A stretch of 64,000 nt of DNA. It comes from Datisca glomerata (lineage: Eukaryota > Streptophyta > Magnoliopsida > Cucurbitales > Datiscaceae). Of the stretch, positions 35,691 to 45,886 are shown one piece after another. The stretch lies in the NCBI GenBank assembly GCA_003255025.1, contig QANY01006224.1, forward strand, positions 1,101,678-1,165,677. The letters run 5' to 3'. Positions within the stretch are counted from its first letter, which is position 1, and every line of letters begins with the position of its first letter. Under the pieces are notes generated by a model. It was not told where the DNA came from. It was given only the letters and a program-made list of their open reading frames with translations, and made no database searches. The translations under genes and the position numbers were made by a program.

Positions 35691-36310
35691 AGAATGGTGA
35701 TTAGAGTCATATAAATGACGATTAGGAGTAAAAAAGTGGTGATTGGGAGGGAGGCTGGCAATCGCCTATTTCGACATGGCATTTGGAGACTAAAACAGGC
35801 GATTGAAGGAATTAAACTAGCGATTGGCTTCGACAATGGGGATTGGCACCTTTAGGATGACGTTTAGGAGCTAAAAATAGGCGATTCACTTATTAGGTAT
35901 GACGATTAGGTTTTAGGGGTTCACTAAATACGTAGTACTGTACAACAAATTCTTTAGGGTTCACCAAAATTTAAATTTTATTTGTGAAATCCACTACGTA
36001 ATTGGTGAACCCTACTACGTAATTGATGAACTCATCTAAGAAGTTATTCTTTTGTAGGTAATTGGTGAACCCCACTACGTAATTGGTGAACCCTACTACG
36101 TAATTGTTGAACCCCTCCAAGAATTATTCTTTTGTACGTATTTGGTAAACCCCAGTACATAATTGATGAACCCTACTACGTAATTGATGAACCCCTCTAA
36201 GAATTATTCTTTTCTACATATTTGGTGAACCCCACTACGTAATTGGTGAACCCCTCCAAGAATTATTTTTTGTACGTATTTGATGAACCCCACTACGTAT
36301 TTTGTGAAAA
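35691..36310. repeat. Right subterminal repeats of copy B
   Basis: GCGATTAGG/GCGATTGG motifs (35695-35910) are followed by about 18 degenerate 21-bp units (TTGGTGAACCCCACTACGTA type) to about 36310. The array is roughly half the length of copy A's. Confidence 0.85.
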
Positions 36311-36376
36311 AAAACATGCTACCTGCTGAATTTTGTGTTGTCCAGATTACTCCAAATGTAATCTAAGGGCCACAAA

Positions 36377-36413
36377 AGCCCAGCATGGATGCCAGGAGAA
36401 ATTCCCGGCGTCA
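36377..36413. repeat. Right terminal inverted repeat of copy B
   Basis: CCCAGCATGGATGCCAGG, then CCCGGCGTCA. Inverted, this aligns with the left end of copy B over about 35 bp with a few differences. Confidence 0.72.
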
Positions 36414-36949
36414 TAAAAGTATTCGTAAAAATAGAGATTTTTTCAAACATAAATAGAGTTTTTTTTCATTTAATGCTTATTTTTTTTTTCTAAAACATGA
36501 TTTCAGAATTTTTTTACAAAACAATTGTTGTACATAATAAAAAATTGATTAGCAATTTAATAATATTTATTACAAGTTTTAATCATGTATTATTTAATAA
36601 TTCAATATCTAAAAATAATGTATTGTGGTAAAATATTCGGAAAACATAAAAATAAATTGTATACCATGTTCAAAGCTTAAAAAAATCAAATAAATGATGT
36701 TTATTAAAATTGTTTAGTTGACAAAAAATATGTTAATTTTGTTTAAATAGCTAGAACTTAGTAAAAATTCACGACCCCGACATCCTTGATCCGTTATGAA
36801 ATTTTTGTTACATCGGATATCTGTGACATCGCGACGGTAACGCGGACAAAAATCACTATCGTAATTTAAAACCATGAACACATCATTACCATCCTCACCC
36901 TCTTCCATATTCGTTTCCTCAATCCCAACATTTTATCATCATATACTAT
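36414..36949. other. AT-rich intergenic DNA
   Basis: No coding sequence or defined repeat is recognised between the end of copy B and the MAP65 fragment. Confidence 0.4.
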
Positions 36950-37250
36950 AATATGGACCCAACTTGCTTTCTAGTAAAGAATGAGCTTGAGAATGCTAAG
37001 GTTAAAGAGGAAGCTTTTTTTAGGAAAGAAATTCTTGAAAAAGTTGAAAAGTGGTTGGCAGCATGCGATGTAGAGTGTTGGTTTGGTTTGAGGAGTTTAA
37101 TAGGGTTAAGTTTTCCCATCATCTTATTTTGTTAACTTTTGGTATTATTGTCATTATATCCTTATCGCTTTTGGTGTTTATTCATGATGAAAATCGATAT
37201 AATATAAGAAATCACATATCGAAGAGGCGAGGTCCTCACCTTGAATCTTG
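36950..37250 (+). pseudogene. MAP65 (PRC1/Ase1 family) exon fragments
   Basis: [20 protein letters not shown] from 36953, then [20 protein letters not shown], matches the conserved microtubule-binding region of plant 65-kDa microtubule-associated proteins. A five-base tandem duplication (TTTGG) just after the CW codons shifts the frame. The sequence after it reads FEEFNR and then a GTTAAG donor-like sequence. DENRYN (about 37183-37200) fits the next exon, and GPHLES near 37240 weakly resembles the GAHL that follows in the family. No other MAP65 exons are nearby. This is therefore a small gene fragment, not a working gene, and the family call rests on remembered family motifs. Confidence 0.6.
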
Positions 37251-37690
37251 AGGAACTCACCTCTTGAAGAAGTGAGGTGCTCACTTTGCACCAATGAAGA
37301 TATCGAATCTTGAAGAGGTGATTACTACTGATGTGAAAAATGAAATCATCTTTTGAAGATGCGATTTCTAACGTAGGTAAATGTGTATCATTTTTCTAAT
37401 TAGTTTTAAAACTGTATTATTTTTATAATATTTTTTTAAAAGACACAATTTGCATAAAAAAACCCCTAAGAATTTCCCAAAGAACGTGAATTTACTATAA
37501 TAAAAGAAAATTCAAGAAAAGAAAGACTCAATTTTTATTTCTTTTCATTTTTCTTAACAACCAAAAAGAGAAATATATTTGCCATAGAACCCATTTTCCT
37601 TTCTTCTTAGTAATTTCATTTTCCATTACTTTCCTTTCCTTATACTTTTCCCCTTATTTTTCTTGAAGTGATTCAACACCGACCAAGTCA
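37251..37690. other. Intergenic DNA with short GAGGT repeats
   Basis: Short imperfect repeats of (C/T)TTGAAGAGGTGA / GAGGT(C/G)CTCAC occur at 37215-37370, followed by AT-rich DNA. No gene is seen. Confidence 0.4.
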
Positions 37691-38564
37691 TCTATAATAT
37701 ACTAAAAGGGACATACAATATAATAAAATAATTTTTAGATAACTTTATCCATATATTTTTTATTAATTCTATGATACCCCTTAAAAGTACATGTGTCAAA
37801 CTCTTATTAGTTGTATTAATCTTAAATAAAAGAATTAACTAAACTCCCATTTATATTTACTCTCCCACTAATTATGAAAAAAAATTTAACATCTCACCAA
37901 TACTTGATTGTGGAGATAGTTTTATTGTTTAGTAATTTTTCATATTTCAAATAACTACAACAATAAAAACAATTACAACAATAATTAATGACAATAAAAA
38001 TAGTTTATTTTTAATAGAAATAATATACAAATATATTCTATATAAACTATAATATATTTATAATTCATATTATTCATAATATATAATATATCTATGATAT
38101 ATCAAATAGACAATTTATAGAAAAATTATTATGGACCATTATTCACGTATTATTTGTACAGTCTCAAAAATGATAATCTACATGTGTAGCTATCTGTTTG
38201 ATATTTTGTTTGTCATAATTTTATCGGTTAATGTATGTTTGAATAAGTATGTTTAAGTTATATATCAAAATTGATATATATATATAGAAGTTTAATAATA
38301 CATAATAATCATAAAATATGATGTATTTCATAAATTAGATTTTATACTTAGTTAACGTGCAATGCATATATATATAAGTTTAATAATACATGATAATCAT
38401 AAAATATGATGCATTTCATAAATTAGATTTTATACTTAGTTAACATGCAATGCATATATATATATACATAAGTTTAATAATACATGATACTCATAAAATA
38501 TGATGCATTTCATAAATTAGATTTTATACTTAGTTAACGTGCAATGCACGTGTGCTATTACTAG
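37691..38564 (+). mobile_element. Non-autonomous Helitron (874 bp)
   Basis: It begins TCTATAATATACTAAAAGGG and ends CTATTACTAG. A perfect 7-bp hairpin (ACGTGCA-A-TGCACGT, 38537-38551) lies 9 bases before the terminal CTAG. It sits between an A (37690) and a T (38565), the expected A^T target. These are the diagnostic Helitron features. It has no coding capacity, so it must have been moved by a Rep/helicase elsewhere. Confidence 0.85.
38270..38545. repeat. Three tandem copies of the Helitron 3' subterminal region
   Basis: Three units of about 85-96 bp each contain AAGTTTAATAATACAT, TCATAAAATATGATG and TTATACTTAGTTAACGTGCAATGCA (ends differ slightly). They are separated by TATATATA runs of different lengths. 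Only the last unit is completed by the hairpin second arm and CTAG. Confidence 0.85.
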
Positions 38565-39413
38565 TTTATTAATTTTAAGTAATCATGTGATATATTAATC
38601 ATTTATAGGTTAGTATTTTTATACTCGTTAAAATATTTTAAAAACATTAACATGTAAATGGGTGACACGTCAGTTGATCACTTAAAACTTACTCAATTAC
38701 TTTATTAATCTTGAATTGTTCTTTTTCTTTCCTTTTATTTTCTAAGTTCCAACCATAGATTATATGTTGCGTTTGTTACGGTTTTTAAGCTATTACTCCA
38801 TAGTAGTAAATTATGTTTCAGTAACTATTCCAGATTATTGAAAAATGTAATATTTTGAATATTTCAGATGTTTTGGCATTTCGTTTCTGAATTATTGACA
38901 AATAATAAAATGTTCAATATATATAATATGTATGAAAAAATGTCTCATGACTTATAATTTACATATAACCACATCAATTTAAATAAAATACAGCAAAAAA
39001 GAGTGTTCTAGCATCATATAAAGTTTTAACATATTCAATAATTCTTTGATAATATTTAACATCATATTACTTTACAATTAAAAAAATTATTATGACTAGT
39101 TAAATATTATGTTACAAATGAATATTTTTTATCTATTAGCATATATAAATGGGATAACCTTTCTCGGACCACATAAAAATCATGTGTCGTATCTCTCTCT
39201 ACTATTTTTATTTCTCGCATACTTTTTATTCTCGCACTTTTATATTCACTTGCTATTTATTTTTCCTCATTTGTTACACTTGGTCAATAGTTTGTGTTTT
39301 GCTATTTAATATTTATTTAAAATAATTTTTATTATTATTTTGATTGCATGAAATTTTTATTTGTACATAAACACCCAATTCACCACCCTTTTGGTTGACC
39401 ATATTGATCATTC
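38565..39413. other. AT-rich region and probable 5' LTR of the downstream Copia
   Basis: No coding sequence. The part ending in TTCA at 39414 directly before a tRNA-Met-type primer-binding site should be an LTR, but I cannot fix its left end. Confidence 0.45.
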
Positions 39414-41490
39414 AATTGGTATCAAAGTGAAATTCATACTCCCTAAAAATTTCACCATCTTGAGTAAATGGCAACCACGAGTGGATCTATTTTTGAAGGT
39501 CAATCTACTACTAGACCATCTTTCATTAATGGTAATAATTATACATATTGGAAAGCGCACGTAAAAATTTATGTACAATCTATAGATTTTAATATGTGGG
39601 ATGTCATAGAAAATGGTTCACAATACCATACGAAACTATAGAAGGAAAGAATATTACTAAAGTTAGTAGTGAATGAAATGATGAAGATAAAAAGAAGATA
39701 TCATTAAATGTTAAAGCTATGAATGTGTTAAACTGTGCGCTTGATCAAAATGAGTTTAATAGAATATCTACTTGTGAATCTGCTAAATCAATATGACACA
39801 TGCTTGAAGTCAGACATGAGGGTACTAACCAAGCTAAAAAGTCTAAGATAAGCATGCTTGTACATAATTATGAATTTTTTAAACTAAAAAATGATGAATC
39901 AGTACGTGATATGTTTACTCGATCTACTGATATGATTAACGGACTCAAATCTCTTGGAAAAACATATTTTAACGTGGAAGTGGTAAGAAAAATTCTTAGG
40001 TATTTATCAAAGAGTTGGGAAGCTAAAGTTACAGCAATTTAAGATGGCAAAGATCTCAACATTCTGCCTCTCAAAGTACTCATTGGATCGTTGATGACAT
40101 ATGAAATGAGACTCAAAGAAAATGAAAAAGAAGAAATGCCAAAGAAGAAGAATATAACTCTAAAATCAACTTCAGGGCAATCTGACAATGAAAAGGAAGA
40201 CTATGACGAAGAAGATGATATAGCTCTCCTTACAAGACGTTTCAAACGATTTCTAAAGAGATGAAAGAGTATCTCAAGAAAGTATCACGTGACGTACTCA
40301 CATGCTATGAATGCAAGAAAGTTGGACATATTAAGGGCGATTGTCCAAACTTAGCCAACACTCCTAAGAAATACAAACGAATAGCATTCAAAGTAACTTG
40401 GGATGAGATCGATGAAAGTGACATCTAAGAAGAAGAAGAGAAAGTATCAAACATGTTCTTCATGGCTTTGGAAGACGAGGTAAGTTCTTCTAAACTAACT
40501 TTAAATAGTAAACCTAGCTATGATGATCTTGAATTAGCTTTTGAAGAACTTTTTGGAGAATTTGAAAAACTACAAATGAAAAATAGAATTATGAAAAATG
40601 GATTTACAAAACCCTAAGAAGAAAATGAAAATTTGAAAATCAAAGCAACTCTACATGTGATAAATAAAGATCTTGTTAAAAGTCAAAAGAGAGAAAAAGA
40701 TTTAAATACAACACTTCAAAAATTTACAAATGGTAGTAATAATTTAAACAAGCTCCTTGGAATCAAATGTATGCTTCTGACAAAAGAGGATTAGGGTACA
40801 CCTCTTTTCAAAATCAAGAAAATAAAAATGTCTTTGTAAAACCTAAACAATCTCACACTCACACACATCGACCTTTCATAGTTTGTCATATTATGGGATT
40901 AGAGGGCGTAAGAGTACTTCATGCTTTCGTAAAAAACAAGACATGTGGACTCCACTTTATACCAACCATCAAGAACCTAAAAATATTTGTGTACCAAAAA
41001 TTAATTTTGAACTTATGTGTTGTAAGTACCACCTAAGAAAAATGACAAAAGGTACCTCGATAGTGGATGCTCAAGACACATGACCGGTGACGAGACAAAA
41101 CTTACCAAAATTAGTCGAAAGAAAAGACATATCACCTTTGGGGACAACAAGAAAGGAATGATCATCAATATCGGGTCTGTAAGTAATGATTCTGCCCCCA
41201 CAATTGATACAATATTATTAGTAGATGGGTTGAAACATAACTTACTTAGTATTAGTCAACTTTGTGATAAAAATTATAGAGTTATTTTTTAAAAAGATTT
41301 CCCCCTTATTATTGACAAAGAATCTAATAAAATTTTATTTGTTGAACAAATGGATCAAAATGTTTACACTATAAACTTAAGAGATTTTTAAAACCATAGT
41401 GAAAAGTGTTTTCGTATATTTAAAAATGATAGTTGGCTATGACATCGAAGACTTGGGCATGCTAGTACGAAGAGTGTGGCTTCCCTCCTT
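39414..41490 (+). pseudogene. Copia gag-protease fragment
   Basis: A primer-binding site TGGTATCAAAGTG (39417) precedes a gag start at 39468 (MATTSGSIFEG...). The gag domain shows NYTYWKAHVKIYVQ and W-VIENG, then ESVRDMFTRSTDMINGLKSL (39895-39955). A zinc knuckle CYECKKVGHIKGDC is at about 40306-40350. The protease-region motif GCSRHMTGDE (41065-41095) and LLVDGLKHNLLSISQLCD (41218-41271) follow. A pre-integrase motif LGHASTKS-VASLLG ends near 41490, where similarity stops. Several stops and shifts (for example about 39640, 40040, 40263, 40615, 41290) make it dead. Integrase and everything 3' are absent, so the element is truncated by the neighbouring gypsy-type sequence or a deletion. Confidence 0.82.
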
Positions 41491-41559
41491 GGGTCCTGAA
41501 GAGTGTGCCAATCGCGTAGTTGGTAATGGAAAGCGACCGTGATCCGTTTAACGTTCGCC

Positions 41560-42225
41560 TTCAAGTGGAAAGGTTTTGCCCTCTCCAATTTGTTTGCACA
41601 AAACAATCAAGTTAGTAAACAGAAAAGCAAAAAAATTAGATAAATAAATAATAAGTAAAGAAAATGGAGAAACAGAGCTCAGGCTTGGGAGACTTACTAA
41701 AAACACCCCAATTGAAGGGAACAATTCAGCGGCCATCACCGTTCTAGTTTCCCCAGATATTCAGAACATCTCTCTCCCATCCTTTATCTCCCTTGGGGAG
41801 ATCCTTGATGAGGGACCCATCTTGTTCGTTCTAGGAGCCATGTAATAGTTTTCGCCTCTCGATTTGACCAGATAAGTAGATCGGAGTTCAATCAATCCTA
41901 ATCCTAAATTGTACATTCTATTCAAAGCCTCAAAGGAGAGAACAATTCTATAAGTATTAAGGTTGAACTGGGAGGGAGCTAAACCATAATGAGAAAAGAA
42001 TTCTTGGAAGAGAGAAGACATCAGAAATCTAAACCCTAATGCTAGATATATAGAGACAGTGGAAGGTAATTTAGGCAGAGGGTCTACAAGGAAGTCTCAT
42101 AGCTTCAGTCTCACCTAAGAAACAATGAACCTCAAGGGGAAAACATCCTTATAAATCCTAATAAACTCCCTAATCTCTGGTTCATTCCTAACCCTAGGAA
42201 TCGAGGGGGAAAGATGGTATCTTTA
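41560..42225 (-). pseudogene. Fragment of a 'putative gypsy type transposon' (PF04195-like) gene
   Basis: On the minus strand, PEIREFIRIYKDVFPLEVHC (about 42170-42110) is followed after a shift by GFRFLMSSLFQEFFSHYGLA and PSQFNLNTYRIVLSFEALNR (42035-41930). Then come LIELRSTYLVKSRGENYYMA and PRTNKMG. The pattern (GRPFP...VL...L.P.Q..PN..R....F) is that of the plant gag-like family annotated as Transposase_28 or putative gypsy type transposon. It is broken by a stop after GREMF (41761) and by shifts. The downstream part is unrecognised. Confidence 0.55.
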
Positions 42226-43766
42226 GACATTTTCTAAACAGAGAAAGATAGAAACAAAGTGGACGCAAAGAACGAAAGGGCGAGACATTTACAGTAGGAA
42301 TGAACAAGTGAAGTTGGAATGGCCCAGAGGGACCTTAAATAGAACATGGATGTGAAATGAAAATTCAAACAATTTAAAGAATCTCGAACGATGAAAGGTG
42401 AAGGCACTGCAGAAGTGAACGGACAGGGACTAAACGGACGAGATAGGGGAAATCATTACACTGTCACCTTTACTTCACCAATTCAATTATTAAATGATGG
42501 GCACGCCAACACATGCGGTACGCACTTCAACACCTCGGGAAAAGAAACGACACAATGCGGACAACTATGAAAACATGACAATCAATGATATGATAAAGTC
42601 ACATCACACATCAACGGCGATGTAACCAGGGTCAATGTACAGTATCTGGGCTATGAGGTAGCCACATATCTAGCCCCCAGCCAATCAACTGGTAGGACGC
42701 AGATTGAACGAGCAATGGCCATTTGATAAAAATGGACAAACGAGATAAAATAGCCGAAATGGAGTGATATCACCAGAGAATACTCCCTAATGGCACAATA
42801 TCCTCAACTTCCCAAGTATATCATAACGGCAACAGAGTATTCTAGAATTTTTTGTAATCAATCTTTATGTATAAATAGGGGGTCAATGTCACCTCGAAGA
42901 ACACACAAGATCGAATACAAACAAGAGCTTTCTAGAGTTATTAGCCTCCATTATTCCTACTCCTTTTTTCATATATTTTCATACTATAAGATTCCTTTAC
43001 AACATCAATAAGACGGGAAGTTATCCAACAACGTTTTGTGTAGTCTCATACATATTATTCATGTTAGTTGTTTCGACTCATGCAACGCACATGCTGTTGA
43101 CTGGTTTAATTTAAATGAGATGAGAGACCAATTTAGCGAGTTACTTTTGAAATGTTGCTTTATCATTCTATTCTATTCTACTTAAGCCGGGATATTTGAA
43201 AAATATTTTCTGACCATTCCATCTAACCATGATGTTATGTCTAAGATACCTCTATGACAATAATTTGGGACAAATTGAGGTTAAAATAATAAATTTGGTG
43301 GGAAATCCACAACCTCAAATTACAATATATGTTTAGAAAAATTGATTTGGTTAAATCTAATTATTTAGTTATATACATACAGATTGTAATTATCAGCTAT
43401 AACTACAGATTAACATATTGATTTGAGGTTTTGAAAATCATACGTTCAATTAAAATTAATACTTCAATAATAAAATAATTGTCACAAAGCACAATATTAT
43501 TAACAACATTATAAGTTACAAACAAATTAAGATTTTCAATTGCTCATTTTCATATTACTATTAAAAGACCTTCAACCACAAAATATTCTTGAAAATGACT
43601 GAATGCATAAGTTGTTTCAAGAGATTCATACGTATTCTTGCTCTACTAATTAGAACTAAAAACAAAAAGAGGTAGGGGAATTAATCTGAATTTGGAGCAT
43701 ATGTACCCACTCTGTCTCAGTTTTTGTTTCTTTTTAACAACATTAGAGAACTTTTCTTATTTAATA
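42226..43766. other. LTR-like promoter region and AT-rich DNA
   Basis: TATAAATAGGGGG at about 42870 is followed by a compact non-coding leader. This resembles the core promoter in a gypsy-type LTR and fits the adjacent gypsy-type fragment, but I find no matching second LTR or end pair. The remainder to 43766 is AT-rich and shows no gene. Confidence 0.35.
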
Positions 43767-43769
43767 TCC

Positions 43770-44640
43770 TCAAGGATGTCTTAAAACCTCAGATGAATCC
43801 GAGTTCATAAGATCAATGAGAGGTCTAGGCATATTACAGAGATCTAACATCATACAGCTCTGATTAGAACTAAACCTAGCTAGATTATCAATAGCTCTAT
43901 TACAATCTCTATTAATCCACCTAAAAGAAATACAATCAAGCACTCTAGACTTAAGCAGGATATCTTCAACCAAGTTAGAAAGCTTCCAGTCATCACATGA
44001 TCCCTTACTCTGGAACTCCATAGCAAGCTTACTGTCTGATTGAATGCATACTTTATTCCACCCTTTGGAAATAGTTAGACCACTGCCTCCTTGGCTGCTA
44101 TAAGTTCTGCCTGCATCAGACGATAGGCCATGATTTGCTTGCTTATAATACCAACTGAATTGCCACTAGAGACTCTAGCTATAATTCCTATAACTGCTCT
44201 TCTGGGTATATTGCTGAATGAAGCATCACAATTAAGTTTGACAACTCCGTTCTTAGGACTCCAACGATTATAGATTTTGCCTCGCTGAACTTCACCCAAA
44301 CCATTATCAACAGTAGAAACATTAGGAACCTGAGTGCTAGTGGCAGTGATATAGCTCAAGGCATCACTCATCGCTCTTCTAATACAGTAACAGGATCAAA
44401 TCTTGAACTATTAAATACTACCTCATTTCTCCCTTTCCATATATACCACCAAATATAACCAAAACAAACTATAGCAAAGTCACTCCTATCAGGATGGTTT
44501 TGGAGTTCAACTAGTCTATCATGGATCCATGATCCTATCAGGCTAGCGTGCGCTAAGGTACAATTCAATTGCAAAGGAGAAATACACCAAACTCTTCTAA
44601 TCCAATCACAATTAACCATAAGATAGTTGTTATGCACCTA
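43770..44640 (-). pseudogene. LINE 3' fragment (zinc-finger and RNase H domains)
   Basis: On the minus strand, CDWIRRVWCISPLQ and WWYIWKGRNEVVFN (44640-44370) match the zf-RVT tail of plant L1-type LINEs. KLNCDASFSN, then GIIARVSSGNSVG and AELIAAKEA (44371-44075), and DWKLSNLVEDILL with RWINRDCNRAIDNLARF (44021-43770) match the RNase H domain. Frames change between blocks. There is no reverse transcriptase, so it is a 5'-truncated, decayed insertion. It faces the larger LINE at 45887-50873 and is similar in type but clearly diverged. Confidence 0.75.
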
Positions 44641-45886
44641 TTAGGGAGCCTAAAAATGGAGAAGTAGTTGTTGACTGAAGATATGTTTAACTGAATGAGA
44701 TCTTTGACTTGGACTTCAACTGGTTCCTTGATTTTCTCTACTGGTTACATCATGTTTCTGCTAACCACCATCCATTGATCGTGGAAGGATATCTGTAGCG
44801 GGTAACTATCTGTCCATTCTAAGTATATATATACTTCCATTTAGGGTAAAAAATTTTATGTTATGGGTAAAAATTTCTCCGTTATGGGTAAATATATTTC
44901 TATCCTCAGTAAAAACATTTCGTTCTCGGTAAATAATTCTCGTTCTGCCACCGTAAACATGTCCATGTACTAGTAAATTTGTCTGTTTATGGTGTAAACA
45001 TGTCTATTTACTATATAAACATCTCCTTTTACTGTGTAAACATGACATTTGTCAACTCTCGATACATTTTTGTTGTCAACTCTCAATATATTTTTGTTGT
45101 CAACTCTTGATATGCATCCATTCTCGATCAGTGCATGACCGCCTTTTAACCATTTGTGTGGTTAACCTTTTTATCCATTGTGCATATTTTATTCATTTAC
45201 AAACATTTTTAAGATGAAAATTGGCGTCTCAAGAATAATATCTCGCCTTGACGACTTAAGAAATTGGCATAATGAAATTCATAAATCCCATGGTAGGAAT
45301 TTTATAAACTTAAATGAAACAAAGAACTTAAATTTGACATCATAATATTACAAGATTACAATGTTCTAAAAAACATGTCAATAAAGGACTACATACTTTT
45401 CTACCTAAAAGAAATTTTATAGAGGGATGACCTCCAAGAAATGATGATCAAGAAATGCCAAAGAAAATGATGATCAAGAAATGCCTAAGAAAATGATGAT
45501 CAAGTTTTATCCTCCTTCCCTTCTCGGGAACAGTGACCAAAGTACCAGGAGATCCTTTTGACTTGTGTTTACGTACTTTTCTACGATATTGTTTTAACCT
45601 TTACTCATCAACGTCTTCTTGACCACGTGTTCTACATATATACGACCCTTTTACCAACGTTCTTTGTTATTCAAAAGGCTATTTTCCCACATTTCTTCTT
45701 ATGCGACTTTGCTGTGCTTCTCCAGTTTTTTTCTGAGATTTTGCTAAAGAGCCATTGCTTTCCTCTAGTATAACTGCTTTCTGTTAATTTTTTTCCCTTA
45801 AGTAGTCCTGTTTCCTTTTTTCTCCCCTTCTTTTTCTGTTTTCTGTTAACATCTGTTAGCCTCTGTTTCCCTCTGTTTCTGTTTCT
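44641..45886. repeat. Non-coding region with short tandem repeats
   Basis: Three repeat tracts are visible: TATGGGTAAA(A/T)-type units near 44850-44970; three units of about 24 bp (GTCAACTCTCGATACATTTTT type) from 45051 to 45120; and about 26-bp units containing ATGATGATCAAGAAATGCC near 45430-45500. No gene is recognised; the part just before 45887 may be the leader of the LINE that follows. Confidence 0.7.

Larger units (their letters stand above)
22676..36413. mobile_element. Large Mutator-like element, copy B (13.7 kb)
   Basis: This copy has the same orientation, ends and internal order as copy A. The left end is CAATGTTGGG and the right end is CCCGGCGTCA, with nested hairpins at both. 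It keeps the FAR1 domain and the first half of the transposase core that copy A lost, but it lacks about 215 bp around the third acidic motif and about 690 bp around the palindrome array and PMD tail. The flanks (GTCAAACTT left, TAAAAGTAT right) show no clear target duplication. Divergence between the copies looks substantial, with many substitutions and indels, so they are not a recent duplication. Confidence 0.82.

Noticed and set aside
1372..36413. The two large copies as LTRs of one giant retroelement or as a simple segmental duplication
   Set aside because: They have related inverted ends rather than LTR ends, carry DNA-transposon genes, and their flanks do not match each other.
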